This document shows, in pieces, positions 9,265 to 17,730 of a DNA stretch of 64,000 nucleotides; the first letter of the stretch is position 1; each line of letters starts with the position of its first letter. The notes under the pieces were generated by a model. The model was not told where the DNA came from, ran no database searches, and saw nothing but the letters and a program-made list of their open reading frames with translations. The stretch is from Mucilaginibacter pineti. Lineage in GTDB: Bacteria; Bacteroidota; Bacteroidia; Sphingobacteriales; Sphingobacteriaceae. The position numbers were made by a program, and so were the translations under genes. Where the stretch lies: assembly GCF_900101875.1 (NCBI RefSeq), contig NZ_FNAI01000002.1, positions 806,001 through 870,000 of the forward strand. Direction: 5' to 3'.

Positions 9265-9852
9265 TTAAGTTTTTTTCGCGCGTATTTTGCTCATAAACTG
9301 CGGCGTAAACCCCAGGTATGATGCCAGCATATATTGCGGTACGCGCTGTAAAAAGCCGGGGAATAGGCTGCTGAAATGCCAGTAGCGCTCTTCCTCGGTC
9401 ATGCTGTAAATAAACTCAATACGTTTTTGGGCGGCAGTAAAAGCCCTTAATTGCACAATTCTAAAGTAACGTTCCAATTGCGGCACAGCTATAAAAAGTT
9501 CTTCAAGTTTGGTTTTTGTAATGCTGATAACTTCCGAATTTTCAACCGCCTGGATGGCATATTTGGATGGCTTGCCGCTTTCCAGGCTGTCATGATCGGT
9601 TATCCACCAGTTCTCTATCGCAAATTGGGTTATCTGCTCGTTTAGCTTTTTGTTGATGAAATACAGGCGCAGGCAGCCCTTGCTTACAAAATACAGCTCT
9701 TTACAAACATGGTCGGGCTCCAGCAAAAAAGTTTTCTTTTTCAGGGTTTTTACCGATACAGCCGCGTTGATAACGTCTACATCGGCGGCAGATAAGTCAA
9801 CGAATTTTTTGATATGGTCTGTAAGTGGCAATGGCATGGTGAATGTTTGCAT
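9265..9852 (-). CDS. Crp/Fnr family transcription regulator
   Basis: 195 residues. Residues about 25-115 form a cyclic-nucleotide-binding-like beta-roll (C-K-E-L-Y-F-V-S-K-G-C-L-R-L-Y). The C-terminal winged helix-turn-helix is seen in R-V-P-Q-Y-M-L-A-S-Y-L-G-F-T-P-Q-F-M-S-K-I-R. There is no N-terminal cysteine cluster of the Fnr type, and the usual cAMP-binding R/S pair is not evident, so it may bind another ligand or none. It is the first gene of a likely two-gene unit with the AhpD-like protein and probably controls it. Confidence 0.88.
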   Translation of the reverse strand: MQTFTMPLPLTDHIKKFVDLSAADVDVINAAVSVKTLKKKTFLLEPDHVCKELYFVSKGCLRLYFINKKLNEQITQFAIENWWITDHDSLESGKPSKYAIQAVENSEVISITKTKLEELFIAVPQLERYFRIVQLRAFTAAQKRIEFIYSMTEEERYWHFSSLFPGFLQRVPQYMLASYLGFTPQFMSKIRAKKT

Positions 9853-9948
9853 TGATGCAATTTACAGATTTTGTCTGAACCGGGGTTAAGCGGATTAATG
9901 GATTTGATGGATTTTGAAAGGGCGTAGTGTAAACTTACCAAGGCTACA

Positions 9949-10079
9949 ACTCACCCGGTCTACGCTTCGCTGGACCACCCTCTCTTCACCTGCGGTGGAA
10001 AGAGGGGAAGTAAGGTAGGCTACCCCTCTTTACGGCAAAGCCGTAGAGAGGGTGACAAGCGCAGCGATGTCGGGTGAGT
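9949..10079. repeat. 131-bp nested palindrome
   Basis: Three concentric inverted repeats are readable: ACTCACCCG/CGGGTGAGT at the ends, CACCCTCTCT/AGAGAGGGTG inside, and AAAGAGGGG/CCCCTCTTT at the centre, plus a local GGCAAAGCC hairpin. The whole could fold as one long interrupted hairpin. It lies between the Crp gene and the sigma-54 efflux operon and contains no gene. Confidence 0.7.
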
Positions 10080-10196
10080 CGAATAGCCACAATGACAATG
10101 TAATTCTCCCTTGTCCATTATCATAAAATCTGTCCGATATCGATCACTTTTCTAAAATAATAAAATCATAAATAATTGATTATAAATATTTTGATA

Positions 10197-10214
10197 TTGG
10201 TACACCTATTGCAA
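10197..10214 (+). promoter_or_regulatory. Sigma-54 (RpoN) promoter of the efflux operon
   Basis: TTGGTACACCTATTGCAA has GG at 10199-10200 and GC at 10211-10212 with exactly ten bases between, the -24/-12 geometry of sigma-54 promoters, and differs from TTGGCAC-N5-TTGC at one key base. Transcription would start near 10224, leaving a 14-base leader before the ATG at 10238. The operon encodes its own NtrC-type activator. A CGATATCG palindrome at 10135-10142, about 86 bases upstream of the start site, is a possible activator site. Confidence 0.78.
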
Positions 10215-10237
10215 AACCCTAAGCAAAATGTGCTAAA

Positions 10238-11482
10238 ATGGACAAAGAAATTACGCTCGAAGTATCATCGCAAAAAAGGAAGAAAGGAGTGGTAGTAGTT
10301 ATCATCACTATCGCGGTTTTGCTTGTTGCGGTGCTGATGTTAAGGGGGGCGATTAAATCATCGGTAAAAAGATCAGAGGTTACCACCGCCGTTGTTGAAA
10401 CCGGGAATATAGAAAATACCATAAATGCTACCGGCGAAGTTTTGCCCGAGTTTGAAGAGATCATCACCAGTCCTATAAATGCCTCTATAAAAAGTGCCGT
10501 TATGGATGCCGGGAATAAAGTAAAGCCGGGGCAATCGATATTAACGCTGGATAAGTCGGCCACGCAAACCGAGTTTGAGAAACTGAATTTTACGCTGGAA
10601 TCTAAGCGCAACGAAATCAGTAAATTAAAGCTTGATCTGGGTAAAAGTTTTTATGATATCCAAAGTAACAATGATATTAAACAGCTGCGCATCAGCAACC
10701 TGGCCGATGCCGTTGAAAGCGCCAAGCGCCTCTTTAAAGCAGGCGGCGGTACCCGCGAAGGTATTGAACAAGCCGAATTGAACCTGAAAGTAGCCCAATT
10801 AGAGAAGAAACAGCTGGAAAACGAGATTAAAAACAAGCAAAAAACCATGCAGATAGAGATCAAAGAGGCCGAGATAGCCGCGGCTATCCAGGTGAATGAT
10901 CTTAACGAATTGCAGCGCAAACTTAAACTGGCCAATGTGTTGGCTACCCGTGCAGGCGTTATCACCTATGTAAATAAAAACATCGGTGCCACTATTCACG
11001 AGGGCGAAACCCTTGCCCGTATTGCCGATCTGGGCAGCTTTAAGGTATCAGGCAGTATATCTGATAACTCAATGGACGATCTGCATGCGGGCATCCCGGT
11101 TATCATCCGTATTAATGATACCCAACTACGCGGCCATGTAACCAATGTATCGCCGGCTGTGCAAAACAGTACCATTTCTTTTGACATTCAGTTGGATGAC
11201 AGGGCCAATAAGCAGCTGCGACCTAACATGAAAGTTGATGTATTCCTGATAACGGCCACGCACAATAAGGTAATGCGGGTAGCCAACGGACCTGCATTTA
11301 AAGGCCCCACCCTGCAAGATATTTTTGTGCTTAACGGAGGTAAGGCCGAGAAACGCACCGTGCACATCGGTCTTACCAATTTTGATTACGTGGAGATACA
11401 GGACGGCGTTAAACCCGGCGATGTGGTAATAACATCAGACATGAGCGAATATAAAAACTCAAAGGAAGTAACGGTTAATTAA
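10238..11482 (+). CDS. HlyD/MacA-like periplasmic membrane fusion protein
   Basis: 414 residues. A single membrane anchor (about residues 18-36, V-V-V-V-I-I-T-I-A-V-L-L-V-A-V-L) is followed by a biotinyl-lipoyl-like half (INATGEVLPEFEEIITSPIN), a long alpha-helical hairpin rich in K, E and Q (about 105-235), the second lipoyl half (A-T-R-A-G-V-I-T-Y-V-N-K), and beta-barrel and membrane-proximal domains. It links an inner-membrane ABC pump to TolC. First gene of the operon, 14 bases below the predicted sigma-54 start site. The first 50 bases also lie close to the predicted activator footprint. Confidence 0.92.
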   Translation: MDKEITLEVSSQKRKKGVVVVIITIAVLLVAVLMLRGAIKSSVKRSEVTTAVVETGNIENTINATGEVLPEFEEIITSPINASIKSAVMDAGNKVKPGQSILTLDKSATQTEFEKLNFTLESKRNEISKLKLDLGKSFYDIQSNNDIKQLRISNLADAVESAKRLFKAGGGTREGIEQAELNLKVAQLEKKQLENEIKNKQKTMQIEIKEAEIAAAIQVNDLNELQRKLKLANVLATRAGVITYVNKNIGATIHEGETLARIADLGSFKVSGSISDNSMDDLHAGIPVIIRINDTQLRGHVTNVSPAVQNSTISFDIQLDDRANKQLRPNMKVDVFLITATHNKVMRVANGPAFKGPTLQDIFVLNGGKAEKRTVHIGLTNFDYVEIQDGVKPGDVVITSDMSEYKNSKEVTVN

Positions 11483-11530
11483 TCGGCTTACCCAACCCTC
11501 TGCAAAATAGAGGACTTTAAAGGAACTGAA

Positions 11531-12988
11531 ATGAAATTTTTATACATCATCTTATTATTAACCATTAACGTAAGCGCGTTTGCCAGCAGCGGGGGCGATA
11601 CTCTGCGGCTTACGCTGCAGCAGGTGGTAGAGATGGCCAAAGCCAATTCCATAGCGGCCAAGCAGGCTGCCACGGTGCGCGAAACCAAGTATTGGGAGTA
11701 CCGCACCTACAAATCAAACTATCAGCCGCAGCTGGCACTGAGCGGGATATTACCAGGGTATACCAAAACATTTACCCAAGTGCAGCAGCCCGATGGTACC
11801 ATCCAGTTTCAGCCTGTTCATAACGATAACTCGTCGCTGGCGCTTAACTTTAGTCAGAGTATTACGGCTACCGGGGGGACAATTTACGGGACTACGCAGC
11901 TGCAGCGTTTTGATGATTTCGACAGGCATACTATTTTGTACAATGGCATCCCGTACGGTATTGGCTATACCCAGCCGCTGTTTCAGTTTAACAGCTTAAA
12001 GTGGGACAAACGCATCGAGCCTTTAAAATACAACGAAAGCAAACAGGCTTATATTGAGGCGCAGGAAAAGATCGCCATTGATGTTGAAGGATTTTTCTTT
12101 GACCTGCTGCTGGCCCAGGTTAACCTTAAAATTGCCGAAACCAATTATGCCAACACGCAAAAGATCATGAATATTGCCAATACCAAGTTTGAGTTGGGTA
12201 AGGTATCAAAAAATGAGATCTTGCAATTGCAGCTGGAGCAGATCAATGCGCAAAAGGCTGTTGGCACAGCCAAACGCGATATGGAGATTGCTACCCTAAA
12301 CCTGCGCAGTTATACCGGCCAGGAAGACGATAACAAGATTGTGCTGGTGGTGCCCGAAAACATCAGCCAGATGACCGTATCGTCAGACAAGGTACTGGCC
12401 GAGGCCTTCGCCAACCGGTCAGACGCTATTGCATTTTTGCGCCGTGTTGCCGAGGCGCAGCGTGATGTAGCCAAGGCAAAGGGGCAAAGCGGTTTAACGG
12501 CTTCTATTAATGCAAACCTGGGTTACTCCAATACAGCAACCAGTATTCCGGGTGTTTATAAAAATCCGCAAAACCAACAGGTGTTGCAGGTGGAGCTATC
12601 GGTACCGATATTGGATTGGGGGCGTTCAAAATCACGTACCAAAACGGCGCAGGCCAACCAGCAATTTACCGAGTACGCAGTAGAGCAGGATAAGCAAACG
12701 TTTAAACAGCAAATAGTTACCCAGGTATCGCTTTTTAATGTAATGAAGGAGCAATTGGTATATACCGCTAAAGCCGACAGCATCGCATCCGAAAAATACC
12801 AGATTGCCCGCGAGCGCTATGTACTTGGCGACCTGAGCATCACCGACCTCGGCATTGCTTTCCGCGAAAACGACCAGGCCAAGCGTGATTATGTAGCTTC
12901 GCTCCGCGATTTCTGGGGCGCCTACTACCAGCTGCGCTACCTGTCGTTATATGATTTCGAAACAAACAGCAAAATCACTTATAAGTAA
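11531..12988 (+). CDS. TolC family outer-membrane efflux protein
   Basis: 485 residues with a Sec signal peptide (MKFLYIILLLTINVSAFASS). It carries two repeats of long coiled-coil helices, including A-Q-V-N-L-K-I-A-E-T-N-Y-A-N-T-Q and L-G-K-V-S-K-N-E-I-L-Q-L-Q-L-E-Q, and the internal symmetry P-I-L-D-W-G-R-S-K-S-R characteristic of TolC proteins. It would form the trimeric exit channel for the ABC pump encoded downstream. The 48-base gap from the fusion protein holds a degenerate copy of the CCTCT/AGAGG hairpin. Confidence 0.93.
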   Translation: MKFLYIILLLTINVSAFASSGGDTLRLTLQQVVEMAKANSIAAKQAATVRETKYWEYRTYKSNYQPQLALSGILPGYTKTFTQVQQPDGTIQFQPVHNDNSSLALNFSQSITATGGTIYGTTQLQRFDDFDRHTILYNGIPYGIGYTQPLFQFNSLKWDKRIEPLKYNESKQAYIEAQEKIAIDVEGFFFDLLLAQVNLKIAETNYANTQKIMNIANTKFELGKVSKNEILQLQLEQINAQKAVGTAKRDMEIATLNLRSYTGQEDDNKIVLVVPENISQMTVSSDKVLAEAFANRSDAIAFLRRVAEAQRDVAKAKGQSGLTASINANLGYSNTATSIPGVYKNPQNQQVLQVELSVPILDWGRSKSRTKTAQANQQFTEYAVEQDKQTFKQQIVTQVSLFNVMKEQLVYTAKADSIASEKYQIARERYVLGDLSITDLGIAFRENDQAKRDYVASLRDFWGAYYQLRYLSLYDFETNSKITYK

Positions 12989-13000
12989 ATTCAAAATTAA

Positions 13001-13139
13001 AAAGCCTCACCTAAATCCTCTCCAAAGGAGAGGACTTTGATAAGCAAAGTTTTAAATAATCAATAATTCACTAAATAAAAGCCTCACCTAAATCCTCTCC
13101 AAAGGAGAGGACTTTGATAAGCAAAGTTTTAAATAATCA
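13001..13139. repeat. Tandem direct repeat of a 62-bp hairpin unit
   Basis: Bases 13001-13062 are repeated exactly at 13078-13139 (period 77). Each unit contains CCTCTCC-AAA-GGAGAGG, a 7-bp perfect hairpin. The pair lies between the TolC and ATPase genes inside the efflux operon and has no coding potential. The unit is related to the hairpin at 8368 and to a degenerate copy at about 11491-11519. Confidence 0.85.
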
Positions 13140-13190
13140 CTAAATAGATAAATCACCAATTCACTAAATCAATAATTCAAAACTAAACAT

Positions 13191-13856
13191 ATGATCCGTT
13201 TACAAAATATCGAAAAAGTGTACCGTACAGACACTATAGAAACACTGGCCTTAAACAGCGTAACGCTTGATGTTGCCAAGGGCGAATTTTTATCCATTAT
13301 GGGCCCGTCGGGCTGCGGCAAAAGTACCCTGCTTAATATTATGGGCCTGCTTGATGCGCCATCACGGGGCATGATTCAGATTGCCGATAAAAAGACCGAT
13401 AACCTGAGCGATAAACAACTGGCGCAATTTCGTAATAAAACGCTGGGCTTTATCTTCCAAAGCTATCACCTTATCAATGATCTGCAGGTATTGGATAATG
13501 TAGAACTGCCCTTGCTATACCGCGATACCACCGCCAAGGAACGCCGTATGCTGGCTACCGAAGCGCTGGAAAAAGTTGGTCTTTCCAACAGGATCAAGCA
13601 TTTTCCTACCCAGCTTTCGGGCGGGCAAAGGCAACGTGTTGCCATAGCGAGAGCCATTGTGGGCAAGCCCGATATTATCCTGGCTGATGAGCCTACCGGT
13701 AACCTGGACAGTGCCATGGGTAACGAAATTATGGATATCCTCATTAACCTTAACCGTAACGAGGGCACCACCATAGTAATGGTTACGCACGATGAGAATA
13801 TGGCCCATAAAACCCACCGGCTGGTGCGTTTATTTGATGGTTCGCAGGTACAGTAA
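13191..13856 (+). CDS. MacB/LolD-type ABC transporter ATP-binding protein
   Basis: 221 residues, a standalone ATPase. Walker A is G-P-S-G-C-G-K-S-T (38-46), the Q-loop is I-F-Q-S-Y (88-92), the signature L-S-G-G-Q-R-Q-R starts at 142, and Walker B I-I-L-A-D-E-P-T-G-N-L-D is near 163-174. This subclass powers MacB, LolCDE and FtsX-type mechanotransmission pumps rather than classic importers. It is followed by two FtsX/MacB-type permeases, which fits a heterodimeric MacB-like tripartite exporter. Confidence 0.95.
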   Translation: MIRLQNIEKVYRTDTIETLALNSVTLDVAKGEFLSIMGPSGCGKSTLLNIMGLLDAPSRGMIQIADKKTDNLSDKQLAQFRNKTLGFIFQSYHLINDLQVLDNVELPLLYRDTTAKERRMLATEALEKVGLSNRIKHFPTQLSGGQRQRVAIARAIVGKPDIILADEPTGNLDSAMGNEIMDILINLNRNEGTTIVMVTHDENMAHKTHRLVRLFDGSQVQ

Positions 13857-13881
13857 TTAAACCGCTAAAAGATTAAATATC

Positions 13882-15114
13882 ATGCTAAAAAATTATTTTA
13901 AAATAGCCATAGCGGTATTAAGGCGCAGAAAGTTCTTCACCTTTATAAGCCTGTTTGGCATAAGTTTTACGCTTACCATTTTACTGGTGCTTACCGCCTT
14001 TATTGATAAGGTAGTTGGCGACAGCTATCCCGACCGCAAACGCGACCGCTCCTTATATATTTCCCGAATGACGGAGGTTATGCAGCAGGATGGCACCAGC
14101 TCGGGCCCGGTGTCCTTTTACTTCCTGGATCACTTTGTGGGCAGTTTAAAAATACCAGCTGCACTTGCCATATCCTCGGGCTTTAGCGGTACCAATACCT
14201 ATGTAAACAATAAAAAGATTGCCGTTAGCTACAAGTACACCAATGCTGCCTACTGGGATGTAATGGAGTATGATTTTATAGAGGGCAAGGCTTTTAATAA
14301 ACAGCAAATTGATAATGCCGATAAGGTTGCCGTGATATCTGAAGATATGAAGAACCAGTACTTTGGCGATATCCCATCAGTGGTAGGCAAATATATCGAA
14401 GCTGATAACGTAAAGTACAGGGTAACCGGCGTTGTTAAAAACGTGCCCATTACCAGCTATATGCTGTTTAGTGATATTTATCTGCCCTATACCGTTGCTA
14501 AAACCGATTTTAGGAAGGATAAAGGTTACCGGGGCGGCTTTTTTGGTGTGTTGCTGGCAAAATCAACAGGCGATGTAAGCCGGATGCAAAGCGAGTTTAA
14601 TGCTATGGTCCGCAGGCTGCCTATGGAAAGCAAGGATTATAAAAAGATCTACTGCCATGCCGATCCCTACATTGTAAGCTATGTTGATACCGGCGACGAA
14701 AAACGATCTGGGGTAATGCTGGTGCTATCCATAATAGGCATATTTACGTTGCTGGTGATGTTGCTGCCAACACTAAACCTGGTAAATATTAATATTACCC
14801 GTATTATGGAGCGCTCGTCAGAAATTGGGGTTCGCAAGGCATTCGGGGCATCATCACGTACGCTGGTTTACCAGTTCATTGTCGAAAATATTATCCTCAC
14901 TTTGTTGGGTGGGTTTATTGGGGTGATATTGTCAATCATCGCCCTCCATTTTTTGAACAGCCTTAACCTTATCCCCAACCTGGTATTGTCTATCAATTTT
15001 ACGGTATTGGCCATTGGGTTGCTGGTGTGTTTAATATTTGGTTTGCTATCGGGCGTTTACCCGGCCTGGCGCATGTCTAAACTGAATGTGGTAACGGCTT
15101 TAAAGTCGCAATAA
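13882..15114 (+). CDS. MacB/FtsX-type ABC transporter permease (first)
   Basis: 410 residues. Topology is that of MacB-type permeases: one helix near residues 17-40 (F-T-F-I-S-L-F-G-I-S-F-T-L-T-I-L-L-V-L), a large periplasmic MacB_PCD-like domain (about 45-275), and three C-terminal helices (about 285-405) in an FtsX domain with I-M-E-R-S-S-E-I-G-V-R-K-A-F-G-A-S. It should pair with the next permease. Likely substrate classes are lipids, peptides or antibiotics; the sequence does not decide. Confidence 0.9.
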   Translation: MLKNYFKIAIAVLRRRKFFTFISLFGISFTLTILLVLTAFIDKVVGDSYPDRKRDRSLYISRMTEVMQQDGTSSGPVSFYFLDHFVGSLKIPAALAISSGFSGTNTYVNNKKIAVSYKYTNAAYWDVMEYDFIEGKAFNKQQIDNADKVAVISEDMKNQYFGDIPSVVGKYIEADNVKYRVTGVVKNVPITSYMLFSDIYLPYTVAKTDFRKDKGYRGGFFGVLLAKSTGDVSRMQSEFNAMVRRLPMESKDYKKIYCHADPYIVSYVDTGDEKRSGVMLVLSIIGIFTLLVMLLPTLNLVNINITRIMERSSEIGVRKAFGASSRTLVYQFIVENIILTLLGGFIGVILSIIALHFLNSLNLIPNLVLSINFTVLAIGLLVCLIFGLLSGVYPAWRMSKLNVVTALKSQ

Positions 15115-15141
15115 TTATAAATCTATTTAAATCAAGATATT

Positions 15142-16332
15142 ATGTTTAAGCATTTATTTAAACTCATCTGGAATAAAAAGAAGCAGAACTTTTTATTGAT
15201 GTCTGAGATGTTTTTCTCCTTCCTTGTGCTCTTTGCTGTGTTTACCCTGCTGGTATTCTATTATCAGAATTATAAAAAGCCCATGGGTTTTGATTATAAG
15301 GACGTATGGGTAGTAAGCTATAATAACTCCCTCAAAACAAAAAATACCGATTCGGTAAACGCCTATTACCAAACCATGCGCAAAAATATAACCGCCATGC
15401 CCGAGGTTAACGACATTAGTTTTTGCAGCGATAATATTCCCTTTTCATCAAACCACTGGACAGAAGGCGTCACCTACAAAAAAGTTGAAACAGATGGCGT
15501 TAACTGGTTTACCGTTGATGCTAATTATAAAAACACGCTAAACGTAAAATTGCTGGAGGGCAGGTGGTTTGAAAAAAGCGATGTTGTATCAAAATACAAA
15601 CCGGTTTTAATAAACAGCGATCTGAAGGAGAAGTTGTTTGGCGCAGAACCAGGTACCGGAAAAATCCTCGACCGTGGCGATAAGGGCAAAGACAAGGTTA
15701 AAGTGATAGGCGTAATACAAAGCCTTAAATTGGGAGGCGATTATGCCAAACCGGCGATAGCGTTATATAACCTGGCAGATACAGGATCATACCATTGGCT
15801 TGGTAAAATCATGATAAAGGTATCGCCAACAAAAGCAAATGCCGCGTTTGAGGCCCGGCTGTATAAACTGCTGGCCAATTACATGAAGGATTCGAACGTG
15901 GAGATTGAACACATGGTAAACAAACGCACCGAGGTTAATTACTTTACGCTGGTGCCCATGATTGTATTGTTAACAGTGGGCGGTTTTTTGGTAATTAACG
16001 TGGCGCTGGGCTTGTTTGGCGTATTATGGTACAACATAAACAAACGCCGCGGCGAAATTGGACTGCGCAGGGCGGTAGGGGCTACAGGTAGTTCGGTATC
16101 AAACCAGCTCATTACTGAGTCCATGATCCTGGCTACGTTGTCGTTAATTATCGGTACCTTCTTCGCCATACAATTTCCGTTGTTAAATGTGTTTGATATG
16201 CCGGCCGGGATTTATTTAACGGCTATATTACTTTCAATAATATTCATTTATCTGCTGGTATTTTTATGTTCTTTGTACCCCGGCAAACAAGCAGCGGCTA
16301 TTTATCCGGCGGTGGCTTTACACGAAGAATAA
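15142..16332 (+). CDS. MacB/FtsX-type ABC transporter permease (second)
   Basis: 396 residues, with the same layout as its neighbour: helix near 18-42 (F-F-S-F-L-V-L-F-A-V-F-T-L-L-V), periplasmic domain (about 45-270), and FtsX domain with K-R-R-G-E-I-G-L-R-R-A-V-G-A-T-G near 306-321 and three helices. The two permeases are clearly paralogous but diverged, consistent with an obligate heterodimer. It lies 27 bases after the first permease and 24 bases before the NtrC-type regulator. Confidence 0.9.
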   Translation: MFKHLFKLIWNKKKQNFLLMSEMFFSFLVLFAVFTLLVFYYQNYKKPMGFDYKDVWVVSYNNSLKTKNTDSVNAYYQTMRKNITAMPEVNDISFCSDNIPFSSNHWTEGVTYKKVETDGVNWFTVDANYKNTLNVKLLEGRWFEKSDVVSKYKPVLINSDLKEKLFGAEPGTGKILDRGDKGKDKVKVIGVIQSLKLGGDYAKPAIALYNLADTGSYHWLGKIMIKVSPTKANAAFEARLYKLLANYMKDSNVEIEHMVNKRTEVNYFTLVPMIVLLTVGGFLVINVALGLFGVLWYNINKRRGEIGLRRAVGATGSSVSNQLITESMILATLSLIIGTFFAIQFPLLNVFDMPAGIYLTAILLSIIFIYLLVFLCSLYPGKQAAAIYPAVALHEE

Positions 16333-16356
16333 TAATTACGATATTAACCTGCAAAT

Positions 16357-17730
16357 ATGATATTGGTTATTGACGATGATCTGGCGGTACGTACCTCGCT
16401 TATGCTGTTGCTTAAAAGCGAGAGTTACGACGCTGTATCTACAGAAAATCCCGGCGAGGCGCTCAAGATCGTAAAGAAAAATAATCCCGAGCTTATTATC
16501 CTCGACCTTAATTTTTCTATCGATACCTCAGGCAAAGAGGGGATGGACCTGCTGGAGAAAATAAAACAGCACAACATTGCCACGCCGGTGATATTAATTA
16601 CCGGCTGGGGCAGTATTGAGCTGGCTGTAAAAGGTATGAAACTGGGTGCCAATGATTTTATCAACAAACCCTGGAATAATGAGCACCTTATCCAATCGGT
16701 AAAAACACTGCTTGATCTGCAGGATAAAAAAACCGAGCACCGTACCCGTAAACAGCTGGATAAAACCTACAATTTTCAGCACATTATTGGCGAAGACGCC
16801 AAAATGCTGAACATCCTGGAAACCATTGGCCGTGTAGCCACCACCGATGCATCCATATTAATTATGGGCGAAAGCGGTACGGGTAAGGAACTTATTGCCG
16901 AGGCCATTCATCAGAACAGCCTGCGCCGCAATAAGCCGTTTATCAAGGTTAATTTGGGCGGCATTTCTACCTCGTTATTTGAGAGCGAAATGTTTGGCCA
17001 CATCCGTGGGGCTTTTACCGATGCGAGGTTTGATAGGATGGGGCGCTTTGAAATGTCAAACAAAGGCACCATTTTTTTAGATGAAATAGGCGATCTGGAT
17101 GCCAGCAGCCAGGTAAAACTGCTGCGTGTTTTGCAGGATAGGACCTACGAGGTGCTGGGCAGCAGTCGCACAAAAACAGTTGATGTACGCGTAGTTTGCG
17201 CCACCAACAAAAACCTCAACGAAATGGTTAGCCGTGGCACCTTCCGGGAAGATCTGCTGTATCGCATCAACCTCATAACCGTATACCTGCCCGCCCTGCG
17301 TGACAGGCCGAAGGATATCCCTTTGCTGGTAGATTTTTTTATCAATAACTTAAAGGAAATTTATAACCGGCCAAAATTATCCGTAGCTCCGGCCGGTATG
17401 AAATGGCTGCAGCAATTACCACTGCCCGGTAACATAAGGCAGTTAAAAAACCTGGTGGAACGATCTATATTAGTAAGCAAAAACGATGAACTGGGCATTG
17501 ATGATTTCCGGTCGCAATTGGAGCTATCGCCGGTTAAAAAAGGTAATATGCAGCTGCCCGGCGTGGGTACTTTAACGCTGGAAGAGGTGGAGGTAGAAAT
17601 GATAAAGCGCGCAATGGATCATCATAAAAATAAAATAAGCAGGGCCGCCGCCGCGCTTGGCCTTACCCGCAGCGCGCTATACCGGCGGCTTGATAAGTAC
17701 CAGATCCCATACGATGAAACTGAGGACTAA
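16357..17730 (+). CDS. NtrC-family sigma-54-dependent response regulator
   Basis: 457 residues. Receiver domain with acidic pocket I-D-D-D and phospho-acceptor D50; AAA+ domain with Walker A G-E-S-G-T-G-K-E (171-178), the sigma-54 contact loop G-A-F-T-D-A (218-223), Walker B F-L-D-E-I-G-D-L; and a Fis-type HTH at the end (R-A-A-A-A-L-G-L-T-R-S-A-L-Y-R-R-L). The loop has Asp in place of the usual second Gly. It overlaps the histidine kinase gene by 17 bases, so the two form a two-component pair. It most likely activates the sigma-54 promoter at 10197. Confidence 0.95.
   Translation: MILVIDDDLAVRTSLMLLLKSESYDAVSTENPGEALKIVKKNNPELIILDLNFSIDTSGKEGMDLLEKIKQHNIATPVILITGWGSIELAVKGMKLGANDFINKPWNNEHLIQSVKTLLDLQDKKTEHRTRKQLDKTYNFQHIIGEDAKMLNILETIGRVATTDASILIMGESGTGKELIAEAIHQNSLRRNKPFIKVNLGGISTSLFESEMFGHIRGAFTDARFDRMGRFEMSNKGTIFLDEIGDLDASSQVKLLRVLQDRTYEVLGSSRTKTVDVRVVCATNKNLNEMVSRGTFREDLLYRINLITVYLPALRDRPKDIPLLVDFFINNLKEIYNRPKLSVAPAGMKWLQQLPLPGNIRQLKNLVERSILVSKNDELGIDDFRSQLELSPVKKGNMQLPGVGTLTLEEVEVEMIKRAMDHHKNKISRAAAALGLTRSALYRRLDKYQIPYDETED

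Noticed and set aside
13001..13139. CRISPR-like array
   Set aside because: Only two units with a 15-base spacer and a 62-base repeat; the unit is a hairpin repeat and no cas gene is near.
17657..17713. Upstream start for the histidine kinase
   Set aside because: It would begin deep inside the regulator gene with a non-hydrophobic leader; the ATG at 17714 places the first membrane helix correctly.
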